Of a stretch of 64,000 nucleotides of DNA, positions 23,040 to 56,327 are shown piece after piece. The stretch covers positions 55,823,131-55,887,130 of the forward strand of contig CM055268.1 of NCBI GenBank assembly GCA_029237695.1, written 5' to 3'. Position numbers and translations under genes: made by a program. Under the pieces are notes generated by a model. It saw only the letters and a list, made by a program, of their open reading frames with translations, did not search any database and was not told the DNA's origin. How positions within the stretch are numbered: the stretch's first letter is position 1; the number at the start of each line of letters is the position of its first letter. The DNA comes from Conchocele bisecta (Eukaryota; Mollusca; Bivalvia; Lucinida; Thyasiridae).

Positions 23040-23235
23040 GATGGGTTGTGGCCTAGGGGTTATAACACCTGACTTCCAATCTGGAGGTTGTGGATTCAAA
23101 ACTCCCCTTAGGCATTAAAAATGCTTTCATAGCATTACCACCCAACTGGTCTGTCGGATGAGACTTTAAACTGGTCCCGTCTATATATAACCTTAGCTGT
23201 TACTGGAACTTTACAAACCCATTCACTTTCACTGT
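23040..23235 (+). repeat. tRNA-derived SINE
   Basis: The head TGGCCTAGGGGTTATAACAC and B-box-like GGATTCAAAACTCC are followed by GGTCTGTCGGATGAGAC and the CCTTAGCTGTTACTGG tail. It is a diverged copy of the SINE at 6531. Confidence 0.8.
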
Positions 23236-23900
23236 AGTGGGTAGCAGGTGGGAGCATGTGATGGGTAATTTAACGATCGGGGTTCATCCTTACCGGAATT
23301 CCAACTGGAGACCAGTAGCCTATTTCACCAACATTGCAAAGTATACTTTAGTAGCAAAGTATACTTTGAGGGAGAAATTTTCAATTTTATGCTAAATTTA
23401 TTAATTTTTATTATACTGAATTGATTACATTATCACAGCCAATTTGGCTGTGATAATGTAATAAATTCAGTATAATAATTATGCATACTTTTAATCATGA
23501 AAATATGCATTTGTTCGTTCTACTCCCTCAAAGTATACTTTGCTAGTAAAGTATACTTTGCACTGTTGATGAAATCGGCTACTGGTTTGGCCCTCACATA
23601 CGTCTTTGGCATTTTGTATGTGACAGCTGAATCTTGGTTATATCCCTTTAAGGATATGATTATTCGTAATCCTATTTTAGGGGAAGGGGCCAAGTTTCTT
23701 TGGTGTGGTATGGACCTGGACCAAGTCGGGTTATTCTATTTTCAGGGCAGAACATATTTTTTCTCGATGTAAATATTCCGTCCTGATTTGGGAGTTTCCC
23801 CCCAATGTAGCAGGTTATAACGGGATCGAACCCGTTTGCCTGGCCTTACATGATCTTAGCTGTTGATAGGCCGTTAAACACCAATAAACAAACAAAAACA
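23236..23900 (+). repeat. Family E repeat interrupted by family A
   Basis: The E head (GTGGGAGCATGTGATGGGTA) runs to CTGGAGAC at 23312. It resumes at GGTTTGGCCCTCACATACGT (about 23585) and ends in CACCAATAAACAAAC. Confidence 0.82.
23313..23584. repeat. Foldback MITE, family A (copy 5), nested in E
   Basis: The CAGTAGCC/GGCTACTG ends enclose a palindrome around CAGCCAATTTGGCTG (23437). The intact E at 26330 shows the empty site. Confidence 0.9.
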
Positions 23901-24350
23901 AACCTACTGTATTGTAATCGCATTGCTGGTGTCGGTCTGTACTGTCCATGCGTTTTATTTAATTCTCGAGATGAGTAGCCTATTTTGAATCAAGTCTGGG
24001 CATCTATCATTCTATCAACATGCATGCCATGTTTACATGTCTTGTTTACAAACATATGCAGATTATTCAGAATATTGGCCTTCTTGTACATATACAAGTA
24101 CTTATATTTTGTCAAAATATGCTGAATGTATCGAGCACTGGTATTTATTGTCTAAACTTTGGCTTGCCCGGTAAATGCGTTTGTGTACTTGCTAGAAAAT
24201 ATTTAATTAGTTCTGAATGTTGCTTTAATTTGTGTGTGGCTCAAATTTTGTGTGAATGTATTGATTGGCCATTACTCAGAGACAGAGACTTTGCATATCC
24301 CAAACAAGTACCGGTATGGTTAACATTTCATGCTGAAGGCTGACTGCCAA

Positions 24351-24662
24351 CAGTAGCCTATTTCACCAAAATTGCAAAGTATACTTATCTTGCAAAGTAC
24401 ACATTGAGGGAGAAATTTTCAATTTCAGGATAATTTTTTTTTATTATACTGAATTTATTACATTATCACAGCCATTTTGGCTGTGATAATGTAATACATT
24501 CAGTATAATAATTCTGCATAATTTTAATCATCAAATATATGCAGTCGTTAGTTCTATATGAAATAATACATTTCTGGGAAAATAAATGATTACGGTACTC
24601 CCTCAAAGTATACTTGGCTAGATATTAAGTATACTTTGTAACTTTGGTGAAATCGGCTACTG
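24351..24662. repeat. Foldback MITE, family A (copy 6)
   Basis: The ends are CAGTAGCCTATTTCACC and GAAATCGGCTACTG. The central palindrome is around 24480. Confidence 0.9.
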
Positions 24663-24714
24663 ATCATTTTTAATCTTGTTCTTATGTCTGTCCAGAAGTA
24701 TATGCTGTGACCAC

Positions 24715-25610
24715 TCATTTTTCGTGTTTGAGTCCATTTCTTTGTTACTGTACCACCTAGGACCACCAAACTTTCACAGCTTCATAATCAAGGGGTTGCA
24801 CACCACATATCACTATCCAACATGTTACCTTTTTTTGAACTTGACCCATTTTTTCCGCGCAGTCGATTTAGCCATTTTCAATGTTAAGTTTTCGCGTTTA
24901 CAATGTTAAGTTTTCGTGTTTAAATCCATTTCTTTGGTACTGTACCACCTAGGACCACCAAACTTTCACAGATTCATAACCAAGGGGTGCCTACCACATA
25001 CAACTATCCAACATGTGACCATTTTTTTTACCTTCACCTATTATTTCTACGTAATTGACTTTTTTCAACATTAACTTTTTAACGTACGTCTGGTTAAAAG
25101 TTTTTTGGTTAAAAGTTTTTTGTTATACTATAAAAGTATATCTCTGCAACTGCTTCGCCCATTACCTTGAAACTTCACATGGGTGTTTATCATCATCCAT
25201 ATTTTCATTCTACCCCCCAACCGTGCGGCCCCTGTGCCCAATGTCAAGGTCAAATTACTTTGGAATTTTTTTGTTAAAGTTTTTTTGTATACTAATCTCT
25301 GCAACTGCTTCACCCATTACCTTGATACTTCACATGGGTGTTTATCATCATTGTCGCGTCCGCTTGCGGAAAGCGTGATATCGTCGGCATTTTGGCGTAC
25401 GTCCATACGTACGTCCGTGTGTCCGGTTAAAGTTTTTTGGTTAAAGTTTTTCCATCTACTATATCTATTTTTTTAGTGTCCATGCCTCGCCCCAAGGCGC
25501 GACATGCAGGCCACAGCTATCTAGTCTACATAAAGTGGGTATAATTATGTTATCCAAGTGTCTATGCTTGGAAAAAACCTGGCCTTCGTGGCTTTGCCTC
25601 GTTTCTTGTT
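24715..25610 (+). mobile_element. Satellite-core element, second type (pearl-2), 5' shortened
   Basis: Diverged ~190-bp units contain TGTACCACCTAGGACCACCA (24748, 24941). CTGCAACTGCTTC repeats follow (25144, 25302). The right end is CTTCGTGGCTTTGCCTCGTT. The copy at 48241-49401 is the same element in reverse, with both ends defined. Confidence 0.78.
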
Positions 25611-26260
25611 TTACCCTGATATGCTAGCATTCATAAAATTTGATGCGGATCTGGAGTGTTTGCTAGGTACATCGGGCATCTTTCTGCATCTCAACAGCGA
25701 ACCCTGGTCAGACTGTACGGATGTGCAAGCTGAACTTGGCCTACGCTGAACTTGGCCTACGCTATCGTGATCTCGATATACACTCTTGTTTTATACTGGC
25801 AAATCACACACATATACAAACATATCCATATGGCGTTTAGTCGTACAGAAACATTTTCTGGGTCTATGTTGTTTGCCAATGTAATGGTCTCTCTCGGGTA
25901 CTGGTCAATACATGTGACCCACCATGACAAAAATGTGCTTATTTAATAGCTAGCACGTAGTGCTGATGCAGCCTCCTACTGATTTATATGTTGTGCTGGG
26001 TATGTCAGGAATGTTCCCCCAACTCAATAGAGAACATTATAGTCACTGATCTGACTCGATGGATGTTGATAGTCTGAACTGGGGTCACTGTCGCAATAGG
26101 ATGATTGACGGGTTCGCATAGCTGAACAGTTGTCCATGTTATGGATGAAATGCGACTAAAATGGTAAAAAAAAGCATGACATGTAAGTTTTGTATTGGTT
26201 TTCTGAATATATATGACCCTATGGGTCACCTCAAAAAAACTAATAGCATTCATATTCCCC
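25611..26260. other. Stretch without recognised gene
   Basis: Short ORFs only, with no splice-phased exon chain and no strong repeat signature beyond a weak D-like patch near 25700. I see nothing supportable here. Confidence 0.4.
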
Positions 26261-26267
26261 GCAGTGG

Positions 26268-26640
26268 GTGGCAGGTGGGAGCATGTGATGGTTCATCCTT
26301 ACCGGAATTCCGACTGGAGACCTGGTTTGGCCCTCACATACGTCTTTGGCATTTTGTATGCGACAGTTGAATCTGGCTATACCCCTTATGTGAGTATTAC
26401 GATTATTTGTAATCCTATTTTAGGGGAAGGGGCCAAGTGACTGATGTGGCATGGACCTGGCACACCAGGTCCGGTTATTCTAATTTCAGGGCTGACTATA
26501 TTTTTTCTTGATTTAAATATTCCGTTCTGATTTTGGGATTTTCCCCCCAATGCAGCAGGTTAAAACGGGAACGAACTCGTTTGCCCGACATTGCATGACC
26601 TTAGCTGTTGATAGGCCATTAAACACCAATAAACATATTT
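26268..26640 (+). repeat. Family E repeat (nearly intact)
   Basis: It runs from GGTGGCAGGTGGGAGCATGT through CTGGAGACCTGGTTTGGCCC and GGGGAAGGGGCCAAGTGA to CACCAATAAACA. A second copy follows directly. Confidence 0.85.
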
Positions 26641-26726
26641 CCCGCTAATGCGCTCACACATAGTAGCCACGCCACGTGCCTGGCTTTGACTACCGTAGAC
26701 ACTACGTCGCCGATAACATTCAGTTC

Positions 26727-27110
26727 AGTGGGTGGCAGGTGTGAGCATGCGATGGGTAATTTAACGATCAGGGTTCATCCTTACCGGAATCCCGACTGGA
26801 GACCTGGTTTGGCCCTCACATACGTTGAATCTGGTTATACCCCTTATAAGATTAATCCTACCGGTATTACTTTTTAATAGGGGAAGGGGCCAAGTGACTT
26901 TGGTGTGGTATGGACCTGGCACCAGGTCAGGTTATTCTAATTTCAGGGCTGAATATATTTGTTCTCGATGTAAATATTCCGTTCTGATTTTGGAGTTTTC
27001 CCCCGAATGCAGCAGGTTTAATGCGGGATTGAACCCGTTGGCCCGGTCTTAAATGACCGTAGCTGTTGATGGGCCGGTAAAACACCAATAAACAAACAAA
27101 CATTCAGTTC
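26727..27110 (+). repeat. Family E repeat (second copy)
   Basis: It has the same order of blocks as 26268-26640 with an internal deletion after CTCACATACGT. It ends CACCAATAAACAAACAAAC. A family B fragment (27118-27235) follows. Confidence 0.85.
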
Positions 27111-27466
27111 TCGCATTTTAATATGCAGCCTATGCACAATAAATGTAAATCCAATAATTGTTTAATAGAAAATATTCTTAATGTGAAATTTACATAATTT
27201 TGCACTTACAAAACATTTTATTCGTTCAAATGCTAGTGCTGAATGAATCTTCAGTACTGCCTCAATTGAATTCCTATCTGTATATGACCTTCCTGTTGAA
27301 AGCATGTACAACATAAATCAATCAGTGGCTACAATGGAAGTAAACCCTCTTTGTCGTGGTGATTCACATATTATGCAATGTAAATTATTCTACTATGTAT
27401 GCTGTGTAAATATGGAGGTGTGACTGACAAGTAAAATGAGTAGTGAGCATGTACTGTAGTTAACTC

Positions 27467-27697
27467 TTCCACCGCTATCTTAATTTTTTTGTCATCTGCT
27501 GTTTATTTTCCATTTTTATCATCAAAAACATGCTTCGACAGCCCTTTAGAATAATTTACAACATGCTTTGACAGCACTTCAGAATCATTTCCATTGGATG
27601 AAGTGCTTTCAAACGATGTTTTTTATTGAGAAATAAGGCAAGATATAAAAGCAACAGCAGACGACAATTGTTGTGTGTAGCGTCTAAGGGTTAAGTG
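27467..27697. repeat. TTAA-ended MITE, family H (copy 2)
   Basis: It runs from the CACCGCTATCTTAATTTTTT end to GTAGCGTCTAAGGGTTAA. The central stem is shortened at about 27600. Confidence 0.82.
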
Positions 27698-27752
27698 ATA
27701 AAATGTGCAACATTGTGGCTATACGGAATTATTGAGTTCCGCTTGTACCAAC

Positions 27753-28056
27753 TTTCAGGGTTGGGATCACGTGGTCTATTGTTTTGTCTGGATTAATGGC
27801 GGCACCCATGAGGTCTCAGTAAATCTTATTTTTCATCAATACGACTGGACGGGATTCTAAAAAATTTCAGTTTGTTGGTTCTGGACCGAATTTTGAAATC
27901 TCAGACCGATCGAGATTTGCGACTGGAACATGGTCATCAGTAAAAGGAAGACACTGTATATGAATATTGATGAAAAATAAGATTTACTTGAGACCCCATT
28001 GGTGCTGCCATTACTCCAGACAAAACAATAGACCACGTGATCCCATACCCTGACTT
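27753..28056. repeat. Foldback MITE, family S
   Basis: Long inverted arms: GGGATCACGTGGTCTATTGT against ACAATAGACCACGTGATCCC, and ATCTTATTTTTCATCAAT against its inverse. It is a single copy in the window. Confidence 0.85.
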
Positions 28057-28394
28057 TAGTGAAATGGGACACGGGACGTGTTTTTGCCGATCATGGTGAG
28101 AGTATTGCGACTCAAAGTTTTATCTGGATATGAATTTTAATGTCACTCAATCTGATTTGATTTTAATAGAAATTGCACAATGTTGGAATGAAAAGGTATA
28201 AATGTCAACATGAATGGTATTTAACTGAATGCCTAAAATAATTGAAGTTATATTTTTTGAATTTCAGAATAAAATTTGTTACATTTGTATACTGTTTTGT
28301 GTTTTCTATTTCTACATCCAATGAGGGGGGGGGGGATGCGTATCTCTTAACAATGAATCCCTCCTTACGGATTCACATCTTAACCGTTTCAACC

Positions 28395-28915
28395 CGTCAG
28401 TGGCAGGTGGGAGCATGTGATGGGCAATTTAACGATTGGGATTCATCCTTACCGTAATACTAACCAGACCTGGTTTGGCCCTCACGTACGTCGTTGGCTT
28501 TCTTGTATGTGACAATTGAATTTGGTTATACCAATGTGAGTATTATGATTATTCATAATCCTATTACTTTTAGGGGAACTGACTGGTGTGGTATGAACCT
28601 GGCACCAGGTCAGCAGGGCTGAATATATATTATTTTATGTACATAGTCCGTTCTGATTTTGGGATTTTCGCCCCAATGCAGGGTTAAATGCGGGATCAAA
28701 AAGTAGTCAGATTATTACTGATCCTACTGCTTTTGGGAGGGGGCCAAGTGATTCTGGTGTGACGACCTAGCACCAGATCAGGATTATTCTGATATAGTTT
28801 TTGTCAATATTCAGGTAGGTTTGTGGGATTTCCGCCCCATTTGTACATGTACTTGAACAGGTAATATATGGGATTTAGTACTAAACCCATTGACCATGCC
28901 ATAAGTGACTGGACA
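28395..28915 (+). repeat. Two family E fragments in tandem
   Basis: The first (28395-28690) has GGTGGGAGCATGTGATGG and CTGGTTTGGCCCTCACG. The second (28695-28915) restarts at TATTACTGATCCTACTGC. A G10 run lies at 28326. Confidence 0.7.
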
Positions 28916-29095
28916 AACCATTTGCCAACGCTGTAGATCCAGATGAGCCAGCTAGTAACGAGCCGTTCAAAATCTACATCACATGTATTTGTCGGTATTT
29001 TTCAAAAAATATATGCATTTGATTAACGAACTGGTCGAATAATTAGCATAAACCCGTCTATGCCCGTTATTTAATGGTGAAAGGGTGGATTAAAT
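28915..29095. repeat. Family G MITE, diverged
   Basis: It carries GTAGATCCAGATGAGCCAGC and ends in GGTGAAAGGGTGGATTAA. The left end is lost. Confidence 0.6.
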
Positions 29096-29249
29096 CTTAC
29101 TAGAATTCACACCTGGGGCCAAGTGATCCGGTGTAGTAAGAGTGCCTGGCACCAGATCGGGACACCGTCTTTCAGTAATGAAAGGCTTTATTGTAATTCA
29201 GTGCTGAAGGTATGATACTCCCCCATTACAGGTACATTCCCATCGGTAT

Positions 29250-29810
29250 TATATGTTTGTTTGTTTATTAGTGTTTAACGGCCTATCAACAGCTAAGGTC
29301 ATGTAAGGCCGGGCAAACGGGTTCGATCCCGTTTTAACCTGCTGCATTGGGGGGAACGGTATTATATGACCTTGCCGTGGAACAGATGTAAAACCTCAAA
29401 CGATTGGCATATAGACGGCGTAAATTAACGGTAGGCGTTCCTCGTTATAGGACTCGCAATTTGCCTGGTTTGGCTCTCAAGTCCGTTTTTTATCTGTGGC
29501 TCTTGTGTTACCTGGGAGTTGAATTGGGTTATTTCCCATTATAAAAGTAGTAAGATTATTACTGATCCTACTGCTTTTGGGAGGGGGCCCCCAAGTGATT
29601 CTTGTGTGGCGAGGACCTGGAATCAGATCAGGATTATTCTGATTTCAGGGCTGAATATATATTTTATTATTGTAAAAATTCAGTTCTGATTTTGGGATTT
29701 TCCCCCCATTTGTACAGGTAATATATGTGATTTAGTACTAAACCCATTGACCTGGCCTTAAATGACCTTGGTTGTTGATAGGCCGTTAAACACAACAAAC
29801 AAACTGCCAA
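29250..29810. repeat. Family E tail (minus) followed by family E copy (plus)
   Basis: A reversed E tail (GTTTGTTTATTAGTGTTTAA to CTGCATTGGGG) lies at 29250-29355. A plus-strand copy runs 29400-29810, ending CACAACAAACAAAC. Confidence 0.75.
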
Positions 29811-29929
29811 GTTTTCAATAGCGTAAAATCTCCAATCCATCTCCATCGGGTATCCTGTACCAATCTGCTGACCAACCATCATCTACACAGACCATCATCT
29901 ACACAGACCAGTAGTGAAGTGGCTTTTGG

Positions 29930-30300
29930 AGAAATGAGGCTTTAGTATTTGCGATCAATGTAGATCCAGTAGCCTATTTCACCAACATTGCAAAGTATAC
30001 TTTTTTAGCAAAGTATACTTTGAGGGAGAAATTTTCAATTTATGGATAAATTGTAATTATACTGAATGTATCACATTATCACAGCCATTTTGGCTGTGAT
30101 AATGTAATAAATTCAGCATAATAATTCTGCATACTTTTAATCATCAAATATGTGCAGTGGTTAGTTCTATACGAAATAATGCATTTTGGGAAAAATAAAT
30201 GATCACTCCCTCAAAGTATACTTGGCTAGATAAGTATACTTTGCAATTTTTATGAAATCGGCTGTAGATCAGCCTGTCTGATCTGGATCTTCACCTCCAG
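29930..30300. repeat. Family D fragment interrupted by family A (copy 7)
   Basis: D reads to ATGTAGATC at 29966. Family A occupies 29967-30266. D resumes GATCAGCCTGTCTGATCTGG. The junction is identical to that at 21058. Confidence 0.85.
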
Positions 30301-30307
30301 CAAGACC

Positions 30308-30528
30308 TGGGGCCCCGTTTCACTAAAATTTGTACGACTAAAATGTTTGTAAGTGCAAATTTCCATTGATGGAGTTACATTTATTGAGCATAGGCTGCAT
30401 AATGCAGCCTATGCTCAATAAATATAAATCCATAATTGTTTACAAGAAAACGTTATTATGAAATTTAGACTCATAATTTTGCACTTGCGAACATTTTAGT
30501 TGTACAAAGTTTAGTGAAACGGCCCCCT
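30308..30528. repeat. Foldback MITE, family B (copy 4)
   Basis: GGGGCCCCGTTTCACTAAAA and inverted GTTTAGTGAAACGGCCCCC ends. The central palindrome has one extra A (TGCATAATGCA). Confidence 0.9.
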
Positions 30529-30866
30529 GTCCTAACAAACAGAATAGGTCCTTATCAGACCACAGGTCTACATGAGAAGACCGGGAGAATGGTCACAAAT
30601 CCCATACACCTCGTTTCTCCAGTCGTACGCGAGGGTGTGCATATCTTAACCCTTTCCCTGTTTTGCGATATACAGGTGCATTCCCGTCCTGTAGACGACC
30701 TTGCTGTAGAAAGAACATAACTCTATCCAAATCATTTTTGGTTTTTTGGTTTGAAAATATTTATTTTCCCCGTAATAGGTTTGTGGTGGGTCGGGGCCAT
30801 CCCCCACAAATCTATCCAAATCATGTCTCCAAATGTGATATGGTTCAAACGAGGATAAACCTATTT

Positions 30867-31076
30867 TGAAGCATATTTTCTATTTTCCATTTTATCATCA
30901 AAAACATGATTTGACAGCACTTTAGAATAATTTACAACATGCTTTGACAGCACTTCAGAATCATTTCCGTTGGAAATGATTCTGTAGTGCTGTCAAAACA
31001 TGTTTTTATTGAGAAATAAGGCAAGATATAAAAGCAACAGCAGACGACAATTGTGTGTAGCGGTCTAAGGGTTAAA
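30867..31076. repeat. TTAA-ended MITE, family H (copy 3)
   Basis: It has the CAGCACTTCAGAATCATTTC palindrome and ends GCGGTCTAAGGGTTAA. It lies ~370 bp downstream of the KRI1 stop. Confidence 0.83.
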
Positions 31077-31443
31077 TATGTGAATCAGCGGATGTGATAG
31101 TGTCCCATGTCATGTCCCCGTAGTGTAGTTTGTTGGTGTACATGTAATTATAATACAGTGTCCGATTCTAGTACTCTGGTTCAAAATATAGAACACAGTT
31201 GGGCCAGCAAAATCATGGGAGATTGGATCCCTATCCCTGAACAAGACGAAACACATGAAGGACAATTGTATTCTATATTTAATACTTGTCATGTGTATAA
31301 AAATTTAGTTTGACATGGATTTGGATGAAACCACACAACAAATCACTTTTAGTCACGTTTTATGACAAGTTCCCCATGTCATTTATACCCGTTACCATCA
31401 TTAAAACAGCGAATATAATAAAGTAGCAAAACCAGTTTAGTTA

Positions 31444-53277
<21,834 letters not shown>

Positions 53278-53382
53278 CTGCAATGTATTATATAAACAAG
53301 GTTCATCAACAGTGTCCTTATCCAATGCCTTACTACACTGGATCATGTGGTCCCAAGTATAAATCCCTAAGGACATACTCAC

Positions 53383-53582
53383 TGCTCCGATACGCGTATC
53401 TTCCTATCCTCCCGTTGTGACCAAGCCTTGGTCCAAGGAACCCAACAATTATCCGATGTTACAATTGATGAATCATCAATCAGTGTGAAATGGAACACAA
53501 TGTGTTTCGGAAAACACCACCAGATATAACGTATAACTCGCTTGATTTCACGAAGTGTACCGCCGTTTTTGATGGGGTATCT
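53383..53582 (-). other. Candidate upstream exon (KRI1 5' leader or unknown gene)
   Basis: It is flanked by a strong acceptor (GTGTTTTTCAG on minus) and donor (GAGCA|GTGAGTATG). One frame is open through all 66 codons (begins RYPIKNGGTLREIKRV, contains WWCFPKHIVFHFTL). I do not recognise it. Splicing to the KRI1 exon at 53277 closes that frame within a few codons. The same junction places A next to TG and so forms ATG AAA CAG at the start of the conserved KRI1 reading frame. The exon may therefore be leader, with the open frame incidental. The alternative is an exon of a different minus-strand gene. Confidence 0.45.
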
Positions 53583-53946
53583 CTGAAAAACACAGAAGTT
53601 CATTCACCATAGAAAAAATGAGGAAAATCACCATCATCAAAATGCGATTTATCCTATGTTTTTGTACATGGGGATTAAATAATGTCCAAAAAACGTATTA
53701 CCTTTTGTCATCACACTTATAAGGTCAAGTCTACATTCACGGATTCAATTTAATTCGTCACAGATATGGGCCATATTGGGGGGTCGCGATCTTGAAAGGT
53801 ACATGTTGATAGTTTAGTTAGTGGGTTGAAAAAAAAATTGGGAGCAACGCGATCACCGCGTAGTAACCGTGTTTGCGTAGTAAGCGGTCGCATAGAAACA
53901 GGACTCCCCTGTACACTGTTATATTTAAATACACCCATTAACATGT

Positions 53947-55022
53947 TTAACGCGATTTGATATGTTGCATAACATCTGCAGTACGAGTATGCATGACTTT
54001 GACGGCATCGAGTCTGGTGCCCTCGAGTAATACCCTAGTAGCCAACTTGTTCCGAAACCCATTAGACTGAGTAACGTAACGAGTGACGTCCATAACTTGA
54101 GCATCTGGAAAAAAATTTAATAATCAGACATTTGTAATTCATATGGTAAGTTTTATCAGAATTGAACAGTTTTCCTACTATTTTCCTATTATTTTGTTTG
54201 AAATTTGCTGTTCCACTGAATGAAGGAAGCACATGTCGTTAGGTGTTCCGAAACTAATTGATCGAGGCTAGTGTAAACCAAGAAATATGTCAAGTCAATG
54301 CGAGTAACTGCCTGGGGCACATTCACATAGAGATCACAGGTTGAAGTAACGGACCAAGGTCTATAAATACATTAAATATACCTAAAAGTATCAATAAGTG
54401 GGAAAAAATCAGTTTAAAAAATATGTTAACTCCCTGTTAGAACACATCTATGTGTTATAACAGGGAGTAACACAAATGTAAACTTACTTGGTTTCACTTA
54501 ATGATACTTTTAGGTATATTTAATGTATGTATAGGCCTTGGTTTGTTACTTCAACCTGTGATGGAGATGTGTGTTGGGGTGGAGGACTTGCCAAGCACCT
54601 CAGATTTTCAATAAGCGTTTCAGTGATACGGATGAAAATAAATGAAAAACTGCAATCTAATCAGCAAAAAACATTGATCCGCACATTTTTGAAGTTCTTC
54701 CTTCTGTCTCCATGTGTTGTATTTATCTGCATATTCCTTGTTTATTCTGAATCCGTGTGACATGTTTTAATATATAATTATCGGTAGAAATCTGAAAAAC
54801 GTGTTTACATTTTCGCAAGGCCGCTAACAACAAACTAATATGGATAGTGTCTAGTTATCCGCTGCTTCCAATTCAATTTAATGGCTAATGACACAGGTCG
54901 TCCCACATAATTTCGCCCATGGGATTATTCGTGTAACTTAACTCACATATTTAGTGAAGGTGTCAGTGGGATACAATGGCTAACTTACCACTGGTCCGTT
55001 CGTAGAATATGTGTGCAATCAT
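53947..55022 (-). CDS. Candidate two-exon small protein, 63 aa, unknown
   Basis: Exon 1 is 55022-54989 (ATG at 55022-55020, in-frame TAA upstream, donor AGTG|GTAAGTTA). Exon 2 is 54104-53947 (acceptor TTTTTTCCAG, stop TAA 53949-53947). The joined frame is 192 nt. It starts MIAHIFYERTS and contains DVTRYVTQSNGFRNKL and a basic-to-neutral C-terminus ending QHIKSR. Phase 1 fits at the junction. No domain, signal peptide or membrane segment is seen. A second exon-2 frame is also open, starts with ATG at the acceptor and is hydrophobic (SLVTLLSLMGFGTSWLLGYY), so the true frame is uncertain. It may be a real small gene, an upstream ORF in a long KRI1 leader, or chance. The intron holds a family L MITE. 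Confidence 0.3.
54338..54561. repeat. Foldback MITE, family L (copy 3, diverged)
   Basis: CACAGGTTGAAGTAACGGAC and inverted GTTACTTCAACCTGTGAT ends. The inner pair is ACTCCCTGTTAGAACAC / GTGTTATAACAGGGAGT. Confidence 0.85.
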
Positions 55023-55059
55023 GTTAGGTGCTAATCCTGATTAGGTCATAACCAGTATG

Positions 55060-56320
55060 CGAGGATACGAAACATTAAATTTTCTCTGAAACCGGGTGTG
55101 TATACCTTTCACGTGTTATGTTTACTTGGTAGAATAAAAAATGGCTAGCATGCAATAACAATGATGTATTAATATTGAGGATAGGAACCAGAAAATGTGC
55201 ATATTTCTTGCTTAAAAGTAGTCTATCCTATTAGGAAATTGTTAAAATTGTTTAGTATTTATGTCTCTGCTTACAACACAAAATCATGAGATCCACTATC
55301 TATTCAAGATTGATATTGTATATGCTAATTTATTCCAAGGTTTGCCCAGGTTGCAACAGTCCTTTTGGCACAAACAACCCTCAACACCAGCCTAAAAGAA
55401 AATATATTTAAACTGGAACGCACTGAACACATATGAAATATGTAACATGCCCACAACCGTTGGAACTTTGCGATAATACAAAGTAAGTTGTATATAAAAA
55501 AAAAACAACAACAAATATAGCCAGCAAAACAAAATTCTCAACATATGTATAATCAAGGAATACGACACGGGCATAGCATTATGATTGCAGTCTTCACCGT
55601 CGCAGAAGTAAAAGTTATATAGTGACTTCCACAATCCGTGATGAAGGTAGGGTCCTCAGAAAAAGAGATAATACACAAAAGAAAAAATAACAACAAAAGC
55701 AGTACACGCCATACATGCAACTTCCCCTACGGTATCACTTATATGGGCTGACAACCAATCCCATATACGCCATATTGTCACATAATGAGTTAATTACGAC
55801 CACGACCCTGTAAAGGAACCCGTCGACCAATAATTAATGTGACCGTAAACCAGTCCTGGTGGGAGCAGGTCAAAACAGCCCCTATTCAAAACGGCCAACA
55901 AGTTTTGTGAATATTATTTGCATGCTATACACATGCAGGTTAAATGTTCCGTGTGCGACTTGATGTGCGGGTGAGATACAGATTTCGATAGTGAAAGTAG
56001 ACGGTTCCGTCAAAAAAGGGGAAATAACTCATGGAAATCAGCCCGCAATGCCCCGTGTTTGGCATGTATCTCGAACCGGCTTAAGTCACTGACTCCAGGA
56101 ATGAAAGTAAAAAAAATTATTTTGCCACAGCTATAGTTTGCGATTGTCATATTTGTGTGAATGTGGGTCGCTGGGAAATCAATTGCCTGCCTATTTCCTA
56201 AAATACCAGCGACTAACTTTATTGGTAAAATAGCCACGCTGATATCGCTGATATAAGCGGCTTCGTCAGTGTCATTAAACGCTCGATAACAACAACAACA
56301 ACAAACAAAATTTAAGAAAT
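55060..56320. other. Intergenic interval upstream of PIGG
   Basis: This is the least repeat-rich stretch of the window. It must hold the PIGG promoter and perhaps the start of the minus-strand transcript, but I see no TATA box at a convincing place and no recognisable exon. The KRI1 N-terminal exon was looked for here on the minus strand and not found. Confidence 0.45.
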
Positions 56321-56327
56321 ATGAAAA

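Noticed and set aside
24020..24343. 107-codon plus-strand ORF with hydrophobic stretches
   Set aside because: Composition is like surrounding AT-rich non-coding DNA. It has no recognisable motif and lies between repeats.
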